Source of the DNA: Acidovorax sp. GBBC 1281
GTDB lineage: Bacteria; Pseudomonadota; Gammaproteobacteria; Burkholderiales; Burkholderiaceae_C
DNA length: 64,000 nucleotides
Direction of reading: 5' to 3'
Assembly (NCBI RefSeq): GCF_028473645.1
Contig: NZ_CP097269.1
Span: forward strand, 1-64,000
Shown here: in pieces, positions 10,980-18,028 of the stretch
How positions within the stretch are numbered: the stretch's first letter is position 1
Layout: the number at the start of each line of letters is the position of its first letter
Notes under the pieces: generated by a model
What the model was told of the DNA's origin: nothing
What the model saw: only the letters and a program-made list of their open reading frames with translations
Database searches by the model: none
Made by a program: the position numbers and the translations under genes

Positions 10980-11480
10980 ATGGAGATCGGTAAACGGAAG
11001 GAGCTGTTCAACGTCGCGTATGTCTGCGCCCTGGCGGCGCAAGCTGGGTTGAACTACGAGTCGCTGTTCGTGGATGACGATAGCGTTGACATCACGCTCG
11101 TCGCAAGGAACTTCCCGGGTGGGCTGCTGAGGAACCCAAAGATCGACCTTCAGCTCAAGTGCACCTCCGGGCACTACCTGAGCGGAGAGGTCATCAAATT
11201 TCCTCTCAAGAAAAAGAATTACGACGACCTCCGTGGCGAGAACGTTGTTAGTCCCCGCTACCTTGCGGTTCTACTGGTACCTGAGACCCCGGAGGACTGG
11301 CTGCATCATCACGACGGGCACATCTCACTTCACAACTGCTGCTACTGGACCTCAATTCGGCACGCCCCTGACAGCACCAATACGTCGCAGGTCGTGGTGG
11401 AGGTGCCGCTTGCCCAGCGTTTGACGACGAGCGCGTTGATCGAGCTGATGAAGCTGGCCAGCAACGGGGAATCGGCATGA
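10980..11480 (+). CDS. DUF4365 domain protein, probable nuclease-fold component
   Basis: 166 residues, ATG 10980 with AGGAG about 9 nt upstream. The body matches what I know of DUF4365: an Asp-containing strand (DDDSVDITLVARN), the IDLQLKCTSG core (the xQLKST-like strand with Gln/Lys), NYDDLRGENVVSPRYLAVLLVP, and DWLHHHDGHISLHNCCYW. The fold is thought to be related to restriction-type nucleases and is often met in defence islands; this is family knowledge, not proof of activity here. It overlaps the next gene by ATGA (11477-11480), so the two work as a translationally coupled pair. Confidence 0.75.
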   Translation: MEIGKRKELFNVAYVCALAAQAGLNYESLFVDDDSVDITLVARNFPGGLLRNPKIDLQLKCTSGHYLSGEVIKFPLKKKNYDDLRGENVVSPRYLAVLLVPETPEDWLHHHDGHISLHNCCYWTSIRHAPDSTNTSQVVVEVPLAQRLTTSALIELMKLASNGESA

Positions 11481-12610
11481 ACGGCGGCGTCGCTCGTAAG
11501 CGTGAGCCGGTCTCACTTTCGCAGCTGCAGTCCTATCTTGTTTCGAAGCAATGGGGCATGGAGGGCGCGCTTCGGCAGGTCGCCACCATCTGGCGTCGCT
11601 CAGACGACAGCAACGCGGAGGTCGTGCTCCCGGCCGCGGAATCGCTGAAAGACTTCGAGCAACGGATCTCAGATGCTCTCAACTCGATAGCCGAGCATGA
11701 GAGACGGCCAGTTGGCGAGGTGCTCATTGATGTCAGACGAGCCTTCGCCGACCTGATTGCGGTCCGCGTCATTCATGACGACACCAGCGAGGGGACGATT
11801 CCAATCAACGATGGCGTCCTGCTTGTGGCACGCGCACGGGACATGCTTAAGTCCGCTGCTCTGGCCTTGTACGCGAAGCGGCGGCAGTTTTCCGGTCACC
11901 CGACCGACGAAGCCAAGGCCTACCTCGACTCGCTGCTTCTTGGTCAGACTGAGATTGGCAGCTATGTCATCAACGTTTTTGCACCGATCCCGCCCGCCTC
12001 AGCCAGCTCAACCCCGGAGGGCGTTCCGACCGTGCCATTAGCGACCGCAGTCACGGCAAGTCTTGCCTCAGGCCTTGAAGCTCTGTCTGCTGCAACGACC
12101 GATTATGGCCGGCGCCATGACCTGACTGCCTTCGATTCAGCGGTACAGCGCGGGGCAAGCTCGAACTTGTGCGACGCATTGCTTGGACTCAGCGGGCAGG
12201 ATCGTAAGAGGGCCTTCGAGATACGCATCTCGGCGGCCCGAAGCCCCATGTTTGAAGGCGAGAACAAAGTTTTCGCATTTGACGCGAAGCAGGTGACCGC
12301 GCTCGCGAAGGCGTCGGAGTACTACAAGGACAATTACGTCTTACCTGATCGAACGGTCACTGGAGTTATCAAACGGCTGGACCGACCGGTAGGCAGTGAG
12401 ACTGGTACGGTGATGGTGGCCACAAAGGTCACGGACCAAGACAAACACGTCGCGATTGAACTTGGCGTGACCGACTACGACCTGGCCATCATGGCGCACC
12501 GGCAGCACGAGGTCGTTAGCTGCGCAGGCGACATTCATGTGACGCCTCGGACCGCCAAGCTGCTGAACCCGAGGGACTTTCGTGTGCTTAAAAGCGGAAG
12601 CCTGTTCTGA
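11477..12610 (+). CDS. Unknown partner of the DUF4365 protein
   Basis: 377 residues, start ATG 11477 overlapping the DUF4365 stop. No recognised domain, signal or membrane segment. The N-terminal third is helical and charged (LSQLQSYLVSKQWGMEGALR). A Pro/Ala/Ser linker near residues 175-195 separates it from a second part with DYDLAIMAHRQHEVVSCAGDI and a beta-rich end (VTPRTAKLLNPRDFRVLKSG). The tight coupling and island position suggest that it and DUF4365 form one system, perhaps sensor and effector. Composition is AT-richer than the core genome. Function unknown. Confidence 0.65.
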   Translation: MNGGVARKREPVSLSQLQSYLVSKQWGMEGALRQVATIWRRSDDSNAEVVLPAAESLKDFEQRISDALNSIAEHERRPVGEVLIDVRRAFADLIAVRVIHDDTSEGTIPINDGVLLVARARDMLKSAALALYAKRRQFSGHPTDEAKAYLDSLLLGQTEIGSYVINVFAPIPPASASSTPEGVPTVPLATAVTASLASGLEALSAATTDYGRRHDLTAFDSAVQRGASSNLCDALLGLSGQDRKRAFEIRISAARSPMFEGENKVFAFDAKQVTALAKASEYYKDNYVLPDRTVTGVIKRLDRPVGSETGTVMVATKVTDQDKHVAIELGVTDYDLAIMAHRQHEVVSCAGDIHVTPRTAKLLNPRDFRVLKSGSLF

Positions 12611-12842
12611 CTTCGACTGCCGGCGCTCAGATCGCGCTAGGGCAAGTTCGAGGCGGGGTTTCCGCGCTAGCGTCAGATCTGGCGATGTGATGGGAAGCAT
12701 CGAGTAGGCATGTGGTGGGCCGAAGGACTGCTTTTACCCGAGCTGGGAGGTTATTCCAAGAAGCGAGCTGTCCAAAAGTGGTTGCCTCGTTGGTTAAAGT
12801 TCAGGCCAATGGAATGAACAACGACACAGGGAGGGAGACGAA

Positions 12843-13535
12843 ATGAAGGACCCCTACGAAAACATCCTGATCGGCAATTTTCTCTATAGCCTGGGGCTCG
12901 TGATCGGGCGGCGGTTTCCGGACAAGCCGTTGCCGGGGGTGGTGAACCTGCTCCAGCAGACGCCGCTCGACGGTCCCTTGGGGGATGTGCTGCTCCGCTA
13001 TCCAGGCATCGTCCGGCTGATCGAGTTCAAGCGGGCGTCCAACAACAGCGACAAGGAGTCGGACAAGCTCGACACCCTCAAGCTGTCGCTTGAAAACGAG
13101 CCGGCGCTGCAGCAGGTGTCCCGCGCCATCCATTGGTACGTGGAGTCCTCCAAGGGGCCCTTGGACTGGCGCACCCGGGTCTGCCCCTACCTGGACTTCG
13201 CCGGCGGCCAGAGCCCTCCACTCGACTTTCAAGCATTCACGCAATCGCTGGCGGAGACGGTGGGAAAGGCGCAGGCCGAGGAGTTTCCCGATGCCCTCAT
13301 CCAGCGCTATCTGGACGCGGTGGCCGCTTTCTCCGGCAAGTCGGGCACGTCCTCATCGGGGCTGCTGGTGTCCGTGGGCCAGGACGGGACGCTGCACTAC
13401 ATCGCGCTCGAAAGCATCCGGGAGCTGCGCCAGGAGTTGCAGGTCCACCGGCAGCAGGCGGACGAGCGGAGCGCCAGCATCGCGCAGGAGCGCGCCCTGG
13501 AGCACAAGCCCCAGGGGAAAGGCCTGTCTCTGTGA
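12843..13535 (+). CDS. Hypothetical protein with PD-(D/E)XK-like motif
   Basis: 230 residues, ATG 12843 with GGGAGGGA upstream. Around residues 43-62 it reads PLGDVLLRYPGIVRLIEFKR: an Asp followed some 13 residues later by E-F-K, the spacing expected of a PD-(D/E)XK nuclease active site. This is a motif resemblance only. The C-terminal part has a helical REL/RQEL segment. It overlaps the next gene by one base (TGATG), so they are co-translated. GC content is back to the genomic level, unlike the island to the left. Confidence 0.55.
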   Translation: MKDPYENILIGNFLYSLGLVIGRRFPDKPLPGVVNLLQQTPLDGPLGDVLLRYPGIVRLIEFKRASNNSDKESDKLDTLKLSLENEPALQQVSRAIHWYVESSKGPLDWRTRVCPYLDFAGGQSPPLDFQAFTQSLAETVGKAQAEEFPDALIQRYLDAVAAFSGKSGTSSSGLLVSVGQDGTLHYIALESIRELRQELQVHRQQADERSASIAQERALEHKPQGKGLSL

Positions 13536-14113
13536 TGAACGATGCACAACGCAGCGTGGAGCGCATCCACCAGCTGTCCGACATGCTGCAGTCGCTGATG
13601 CAACAGGCGGCGGTGCTGCAGCAAAAGGCCGATGCCTCCATGGTCCAGTCGCGCCAGGCCTCGGACGCGCTGAAACGGGCCAGCGACCGGCTGCCTGTGA
13701 CGGTGGACACCGCCATCGAAACGGTGCTCGAGCCGGCCGCGGAAAAAGCCGCGGCGAAGATGACCGCCACCTGGGCCCAGGCGAACGCGGCGGCCGTCGA
13801 GGCCACGAGGACCTTCGCAGCGGCGCAGGAAACGCTGCAGTGGAAGATGCTGGCGTATGCCTGCACGGGGGCACTGGCCGTGGTGGTCCTGATCGCGGCG
13901 GCGATGGCCTACCTGTCTCCGACCGAAAGAGAGCTGAAGGCACTGCGCGCCGAGCGGCAGATGCTGTTGGCCGACATGGATCGGCTCAGAAAGGCGGGCG
14001 CGGGCCTGGAGGTCGCGCAGTGCACTCACCAGGGTCGGCCCAGGACCTGCGTGCGCGTGGATGCCCAGTCTCCCCGATTCGAAGGGGGCTACCTGCTTGT
14101 GCCTGCACGGTAG
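13535..14113 (+). CDS. Hypothetical coiled-coil protein with one membrane segment
   Basis: 192 residues, ATG 13535 overlapping the previous stop. Residues 1-100 are Gln/Ala-rich and probably coiled coil (RIHQLSDMLQSLMQQAAVLQ). One strong transmembrane helix follows at about 107-128 (LAYACTGALAVVVLIAAAMA), then a second short coiled coil (ERELKALRAERQMLLADMDR) and a small tail with two cysteines. The layout resembles an anchor or sensor subunit. I recognise no family. It is coupled to the nuclease-motif protein upstream. Confidence 0.55.
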   Translation: MNDAQRSVERIHQLSDMLQSLMQQAAVLQQKADASMVQSRQASDALKRASDRLPVTVDTAIETVLEPAAEKAAAKMTATWAQANAAAVEATRTFAAAQETLQWKMLAYACTGALAVVVLIAAAMAYLSPTERELKALRAERQMLLADMDRLRKAGAGLEVAQCTHQGRPRTCVRVDAQSPRFEGGYLLVPAR

Positions 14114-14178
14114 GAAGCGGCAAGATCCCGAACGTCCCTTCCGCTTCTTCTCCGTTTTCTTTTCTTCTTCGTTTTGCG

Positions 14179-14406
14179 ATGAACGCCCCGCGCAAGGCGC
14201 TGCCCCGCATCGATCCCGCCCGCTGCACCGGCTGCGGCTGGTGCGTGGCCGTGTGCCCGCCGCATGTCCTGTCGCTGCAGGTGCCGGGCCCGCAGCCGTG
14301 GGGGCGCAAGCAGTCGGTGCTGCACGATGCGCCGGCCTGCACGGGGTGCGCGCTGTGTGCAGTGCGCTGTCCGTTCGATGCGATCGGCATGGTGCGCACC
14401 GGCTGA
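14179..14406 (+). CDS. Ferredoxin with two [4Fe-4S] motifs
   Basis: 75 residues, ATG 14179. Two CxxCxxCxxxCP motifs, CTGCGWCVAVCPP (about 17-29) and CTGCALCAVRCP, mark a bacterial-type dicluster ferredoxin that carries low-potential electrons in the cytoplasm. An insertion (SLQVPGPQPWGRKQSVLH) separates the motifs. It stands alone, 65 bp after the coiled-coil gene; no obvious redox partner is adjacent. Confidence 0.85.
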   Translation: MNAPRKALPRIDPARCTGCGWCVAVCPPHVLSLQVPGPQPWGRKQSVLHDAPACTGCALCAVRCPFDAIGMVRTG

Positions 14407-14535
14407 GGGCTGCCTGCGGGTGCTGTAGGACAAATCGCGTCAGGCGTCGGGGCGATGGGCCCACCCGCGTGCGGGCCCCCGCATGTTGTGATCGCGTCTT
14501 GTTTGTTTTGTTGTTCACCGCACAAGGAGCACCGC

Positions 14536-14973
14536 ATGTCCGAAAAATCCGCATCCGTCCATTGGGAAGGCGCTGGCAAGACCGGCCAGGGCCAGATCAG
14601 CACCGAGACCGGCGCGCTCAAGCAGCACCCCTATGGTTTCGGCAGCCGCTTCGGCGACGACCGCAAGGGCACCAATCCGGAAGAGATCGTGGGCGCGGCG
14701 CACGCGGCCTGCTTCACGATGGCCTTCGCGTTCGCCTGCGAGAAGGCCGGCATTTCCACCGAGACCCTCGACACCACCGCCAAGGTGCGGCTGGCCAAGG
14801 AGGGCGAGGGCTTCAAGATCGACCGCATCGCCCTCACGCTGACGGCCAAGGTGCCGGGCTTGGACGAGGCGCAGTTTCAGAAGATCGCCGCTGAGGCCAA
14901 GGCGAACTGCCCGCTGTCCAAGGCCCTGGCGAGCGTGCCCGAGATCACGCTGACCGCCACGCTCCAGGCCTGA
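14536..14973 (+). CDS. osmC: Organic hydroperoxide reductase OsmC
   Basis: 145 residues from ATG 14536 with AAGGAG at good spacing; longer in-frame starts lack a site. It is close to E. coli OsmC along its length: VHWEGAGKTGQGQISTETG, the YGFGSRF...KGTNPEEIVGAAHAACF block containing the peroxidatic Cys (AACF), and the resolving Cys in KANCPLSKAL. It reduces organic peroxides with a thiol donor in the cytoplasm. A copy of the 49-bp repeat lies 53 bp behind the stop. Confidence 0.93.
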   Translation: MSEKSASVHWEGAGKTGQGQISTETGALKQHPYGFGSRFGDDRKGTNPEEIVGAAHAACFTMAFAFACEKAGISTETLDTTAKVRLAKEGEGFKIDRIALTLTAKVPGLDEAQFQKIAAEAKANCPLSKALASVPEITLTATLQA

Positions 14974-15025
14974 CGGCAGGTGGTGTGCCGCCGGCGCGGC
15001 ACCTGCCGCGCGTTGGAGCCGAAAT

Positions 15026-15074
15026 GGCCTCCAGCGCAATCGATACTAAGGCATTGTGCTATCAATTAAATAGC
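15026..15074 (-). repeat. Dispersed 49-bp intergenic element, copy 2
   Basis: Read on the minus strand: GCTATTTAATTGATAGC stem, then ATGCCTTAGTATCGAT, ending TGCGCTGGAGGCC, nearly identical at this end to copy 1. It lies between osmC and the hom leader, inverted relative to both. Confidence 0.75.
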
Positions 15075-15212
15075 ATCAGGGCAGTGGTTGTGGGGCGTGC
15101 ATCGCGTCCTGTACACTTGCCGCCCATGTCGTGCCGTTCTTCCTTTGCCACCGTCGCTCGCGCTGCCCGCCTGGGTCGCGCCGCGGTGCCGCCCGCCACC
15201 GCGCGGGCCCGG

Positions 15213-15257
15213 ATGAACGCACGAATGATTACCACCATTACCACCGCGGCGACCTAG
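15213..15257 (+). CDS. Threonine/isoleucine-rich leader peptide of hom
   Basis: Fourteen codons, ATG 15213: MNARMITTITTAAT, then TAG. The run Ile-Thr-Thr-Ile-Thr-Thr followed by Ala-Ala-Thr is what a threonine-operon attenuator peptide looks like (E. coli ThrL also has a Thr/Ile run). It is followed by a stable hairpin and a textbook terminator, then hom 120 bp later. A longer in-frame start (ATG 15126) exists but the short one suffices. By analogy, ribosome stalling at Thr/Ile codons when charged tRNA is scarce would let transcription continue into hom. Confidence 0.75.
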   Translation: MNARMITTITTAAT

Positions 15258-15268
15258 CCTTGGTGCAG

Positions 15269-15290
15269 GGTGGCCGTCCCGGCGGCCACC
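15269..15290 (+). promoter_or_regulatory. Attenuator hairpin between leader peptide and terminator
   Basis: Perfect 8-bp stem GGTGGCCG / CGGCCACC with a 6-nt loop, beginning 11 nt after the leader stop. In an attenuator it would be the pause or anti-antiterminator stem competing with structures that include the terminator at 15314. Confidence 0.6.
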
Positions 15291-15313
15291 TGGTGTCATT
15301 CCCTCCCCGAACG

Positions 15314-15339
15314 AACCCAGCCTGGCAGCTGGGTTTTTT
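15314..15339 (+). terminator. Attenuator terminator ahead of hom
   Basis: Stem AACCCAGC / GCTGGGTT with a CTGGCA loop and a run of T directly after it (6 T, 15334-15339). It is placed between the Thr-rich leader peptide and hom, on the same strand. Confidence 0.8.
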
Positions 15340-15377
15340 GTTGGCCTTTTTGTGGCCCGTTTCTGGAGAGAGTGAGC

Positions 15378-16802
15378 ATGTTCAACGACCCCCACCTGAG
15401 TCCCTGGTCCGCCGGCCCTGGCGAGGCCCGCGCGCCCATCCCCATGCAGCGTCCGCTGCGCGTGGGAATGATCGGCATCGGCACGGTGGGCTCAGGCACC
15501 TGGCGGGTGTTGCGCCGCAACCAGGCCGCCATTGCGGGGCGCGCGGGCCGGGGCATCGAGATCGTGGCCGTGGCGGCGCGCAACCTGGCGCGGGCCGCGG
15601 CCGTGCTGGACGGCGCCGTGGGCGTGGAGCTGACGGACGACCCGCTGCGCGTGGCGACCCACCCCGGCGTGGACGTGGTGGTGGAAGCCGCTGGCGGCAC
15701 CGGCCCGGCGCGCAATTGGGTGCTGGCGGCCATCGCGCACGGCAAGCACGTGGTGACGGCCAACAAGGCGCTGCTGGCGGTGCATGGCAACGAGATCTTC
15801 GCGGCAGCGCAGCAGCGGGGCGTGGCGGTGGCCTACGAGGGCGCGGTGGCGGTGAGCATCCCCATCGTCAAGGCGCTGCGCGAGGGCCTCACGGCCAACC
15901 GCATCGAGTGGGTGGCCGGCATCATCAACGGCACCACCAATTTCATCCTGACCCAGATGCGCGACGAGGGGCTGGACTTCGCGGCGGCGCTCGGCCAGGC
16001 GCAGGCGCTGGGCTATGCCGAGGCCGACCCGTCGTTCGATGTGGACGGCGTGGACGCCGCGCACAAGGCCACGCTGCTGGCGGCCAACGCGTTCGGCATG
16101 CCGGTGCGCTTCGAGCGGGCGCACGTGGAGGGCATCCGCGGGCTGCAGACGATCGACGTGGCGTGCGCCCAAGCGCTGGGCTTTCGCATCAAGCTGCTGG
16201 GCATGGCGCGGCGGAATCTGGAAGAGGGCGAGGGTGAAGACCAGGGCGTGGAGCTGCGCGTGCACCCCGCCCTGGTGCCTGCGCGGCACCTGCTGGCGCA
16301 GGTGGACGGATCGATGAACGCGGTGCTGGTCAAGGGCGATGCCTGCGGCGTGACGATGTACTACGGCGCGGGCGCAGGGTCCGAGCCCACCGCGTCGGCC
16401 GTGGTGGCCGATCTGGTGGACGTGGCGCGTCTGGCGGCCGACGACAGCGCCGCGCACCGCGTGCCGCACCTGGCGTTCCACCCGCATGCGCAGCAGGACC
16501 GGGCGGTGAAACCCATCGGGGATGTGCGCACGCGGCATTACCTGCGCGTGCCGGTGGCGGCGGGGCGGGCGGATGCCATCGGGGTGGTGTCGGAGCATCT
16601 GGCGCGCGCCGGAGTCGCGGTGCAATCGCTGAGGGTGCACGCCGTTGCGGTGGCGCAGGGCGATCCGGCCTTGGACCAGGTACTGGCACTCACGCACGAG
16701 GCCGCCGATGCGCAGGTGCAGGCGGTGCTGGAGCAACTGCGCGAGGCGCCGGGTCTGTGCGTGCAGGCGCCGGTGCGGCTGCGGGTGGAAATGCTGGAGT
16801 AA
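15378..16802 (+). CDS. hom: Homoserine dehydrogenase
   Basis: Reduces aspartate semialdehyde to homoserine with NAD(P)H, the branch point to threonine, isoleucine and methionine. 474 residues from ATG 15378 (GGAGAGAG upstream); a shorter start at ATG 15444 (MQRPLRVGMIGIG) would match the usual N-terminus better but has no ribosome site. NAD-binding GIGTVGSG is at residues 33-40. NKALLAVHG, the GIINGTTNFIL block and DPSFDVDGVDAAHK of the substrate domain follow, with a C-terminal ACT domain (YLRVPVAAGRADAIGVVSEH) for threonine feedback. The leader and terminator upstream imply attenuation. thrC is not adjacent. Confidence 0.93.
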   Translation: MFNDPHLSPWSAGPGEARAPIPMQRPLRVGMIGIGTVGSGTWRVLRRNQAAIAGRAGRGIEIVAVAARNLARAAAVLDGAVGVELTDDPLRVATHPGVDVVVEAAGGTGPARNWVLAAIAHGKHVVTANKALLAVHGNEIFAAAQQRGVAVAYEGAVAVSIPIVKALREGLTANRIEWVAGIINGTTNFILTQMRDEGLDFAAALGQAQALGYAEADPSFDVDGVDAAHKATLLAANAFGMPVRFERAHVEGIRGLQTIDVACAQALGFRIKLLGMARRNLEEGEGEDQGVELRVHPALVPARHLLAQVDGSMNAVLVKGDACGVTMYYGAGAGSEPTASAVVADLVDVARLAADDSAAHRVPHLAFHPHAQQDRAVKPIGDVRTRHYLRVPVAAGRADAIGVVSEHLARAGVAVQSLRVHAVAVAQGDPALDQVLALTHEAADAQVQAVLEQLREAPGLCVQAPVRLRVEMLE

Positions 16803-16869
16803 TGAAGAGAGCGGGCGAGGGGGGCTGCGGCGGCGGCGGGGCGAGTGCGCGGCCCCCGCCGCCGTCCGC

Positions 16870-17148
16870 TCAGCGCTTTTGCTTCTGGTAGGCCTCGTGG
16901 GCCGGCTTGCCGCGGTCGGTGTCCTGCAGGCCGCGCTGCACGTCCTTGTAAGCCTGCTGCATTTCTTCGGACGGCTCGCCGCCGGTCATCTCCACGGCCT
17001 GGTCGCGCTCGTGCGGCAGGCGGGGCTCGGGGCCGTCGGGGTTCTTGCTGTCGGCGTCGGGGGCGGGGTGCGACTGCGTGGTGTCGATGCGGCGCTCCTT
17101 GCGCTCGGGCACCGGGGTGTCGGAAAGGGAATCGCGGGGGGTGGACAT
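16870..17148 (-). CDS. Small hydrophilic hypothetical protein
   Basis: 92 residues on the minus strand, starting 11 nt after a purine-rich AGGAGCC site. It is entirely polar and charged, with many Pro, Asp, Glu, Lys and Gln (PDADSKNPDGPEPRLPHERD), and no hydrophobic core, so probably intrinsically disordered. The C-terminal MQQAYKDVQRGLQDTDRGKP looks helical. I regard it as a lineage-restricted, possibly stress-related protein; no family recognised. Confidence 0.6.
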   Translation of the reverse strand: MSTPRDSLSDTPVPERKERRIDTTQSHPAPDADSKNPDGPEPRLPHERDQAVEMTGGEPSEEMQQAYKDVQRGLQDTDRGKPAHEAYQKQKR

Positions 17149-17272
17149 CGGGGGGCTCCTGTCGTGTGGCTGTGCCGGAAAGGCATGGCCTCGATGCTAG
17201 GAAAGCCCTCCGGCGGCGTCTGTAGGCGGGTGCGCACAGCCGGCGACGGCGGGGGCGATTTGAAGCCTTTCA

Positions 17273-17321
17273 GGCCGCTGGCGCAATCAATACTAGGGCG
17301 TATTGCTATTAATTGAATAGC
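17273..17321 (-). repeat. Dispersed 49-bp intergenic element, copy 3
   Basis: Minus-strand reading: GCTATTCAATTAATAGC stem, CGCCCTAGTATTGAT, ending TGCGCCAGCGGCC. It lies between two minus-strand genes, in the same orientation as they are. It contains CTAG, the target tetranucleotide of both IS630 copies. Confidence 0.75.
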
Positions 17322-17402
17322 AACCGGGTGGTGCTTCGGCACGCGGCCGCCCGCCGCGGCGGTGGCGGCCCCGCGCGCAATCCACGGCGGGATCGAAGCC
17401 CC

Positions 17403-17885
17403 TCAGGCCGCGTCCGCCGTTTCCAGCACGGGCGCGCAGTCGATGCGCGTGCGGACCGAGTTGGCGAGAAAGCACGCCGCGTGCGCCCGGTGGTGCAGCG
17501 CCTCCAGCGCCTCCTGGCTGGGCGCGTGGGCCGGGTCGAAGCGGGTGACGGGGCGCAGCTGCACGTGGGCGACCACGGGGCGGCCCTGGTCGTCCGGCGC
17601 CATGGTGCCCACGGCGTCGTCGCGGTAGTGGTCCACGCGCCAGCCGTCGCGGCAGGCCAGGTCCAGGAACCACAGCATGTGGCAGCTCGACAGCGCCGCG
17701 ACGAAGGCCTCTTCCGGGTCCACCGCGGCTGCGTCGGAGTAGGGCAGGGGCACGACGTGCGGCGAGGACGACGCGGCGACGGTGGCCCCGCCGTCGAACT
17801 GCCATTGGTGGGCGCGGTGGTAGCGCCGGTCCAGGAAGGCGTCGCTGCCGCGCTGCCAGGTGATGGAGGCCAGGTGTTCTGCCAT
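17403..17885 (-). CDS. OsmC-family peroxiredoxin-like protein
   Basis: 160 residues on the minus strand. The OsmC fold is recognised from VPLPYSDAAAVDPEEAFVAA, then LSSCHMLWFLDLA (peroxidatic Cys in SSCH) and HHRAHAACFLANSV with the second Cys. It is more distant from OsmC proper than the gene at 14536 and belongs to the OsmC-like redox proteins. It is divergent from dinG with about 130 bp between starts. Confidence 0.82.
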   Translation of the reverse strand: MAEHLASITWQRGSDAFLDRRYHRAHQWQFDGGATVAASSSPHVVPLPYSDAAAVDPEEAFVAALSSCHMLWFLDLACRDGWRVDHYRDDAVGTMAPDDQGRPVVAHVQLRPVTRFDPAHAPSQEALEALHHRAHAACFLANSVRTRIDCAPVLETADAA

Positions 17886-18008
17886 GGGGGTCTCGTTTCG
17901 GTCGGTTGGAGGGGGGGAACGAAGGGACGCCCCGGGAGTTTAGGGACCTCCGGCCGTGCCCTGTCGAGAACCCGAACCGTTTCCGGGGCCGGCCCGGGCA
18001 TGCCACAC

Positions 18009-18028
18009 TACTGTATGTCTCAACAGGA
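18009..18028 (+). promoter_or_regulatory. LexA (SOS) box overlapping the dinG start codon
   Basis: TACTGT-ATGTCTCA-ACAGGA contains the full CTGT-N8-ACAG consensus (18011-18026). The chosen ATG of dinG (18015) is inside the box, so LexA binding would sit at or just after the transcription start. Confidence 0.7.
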
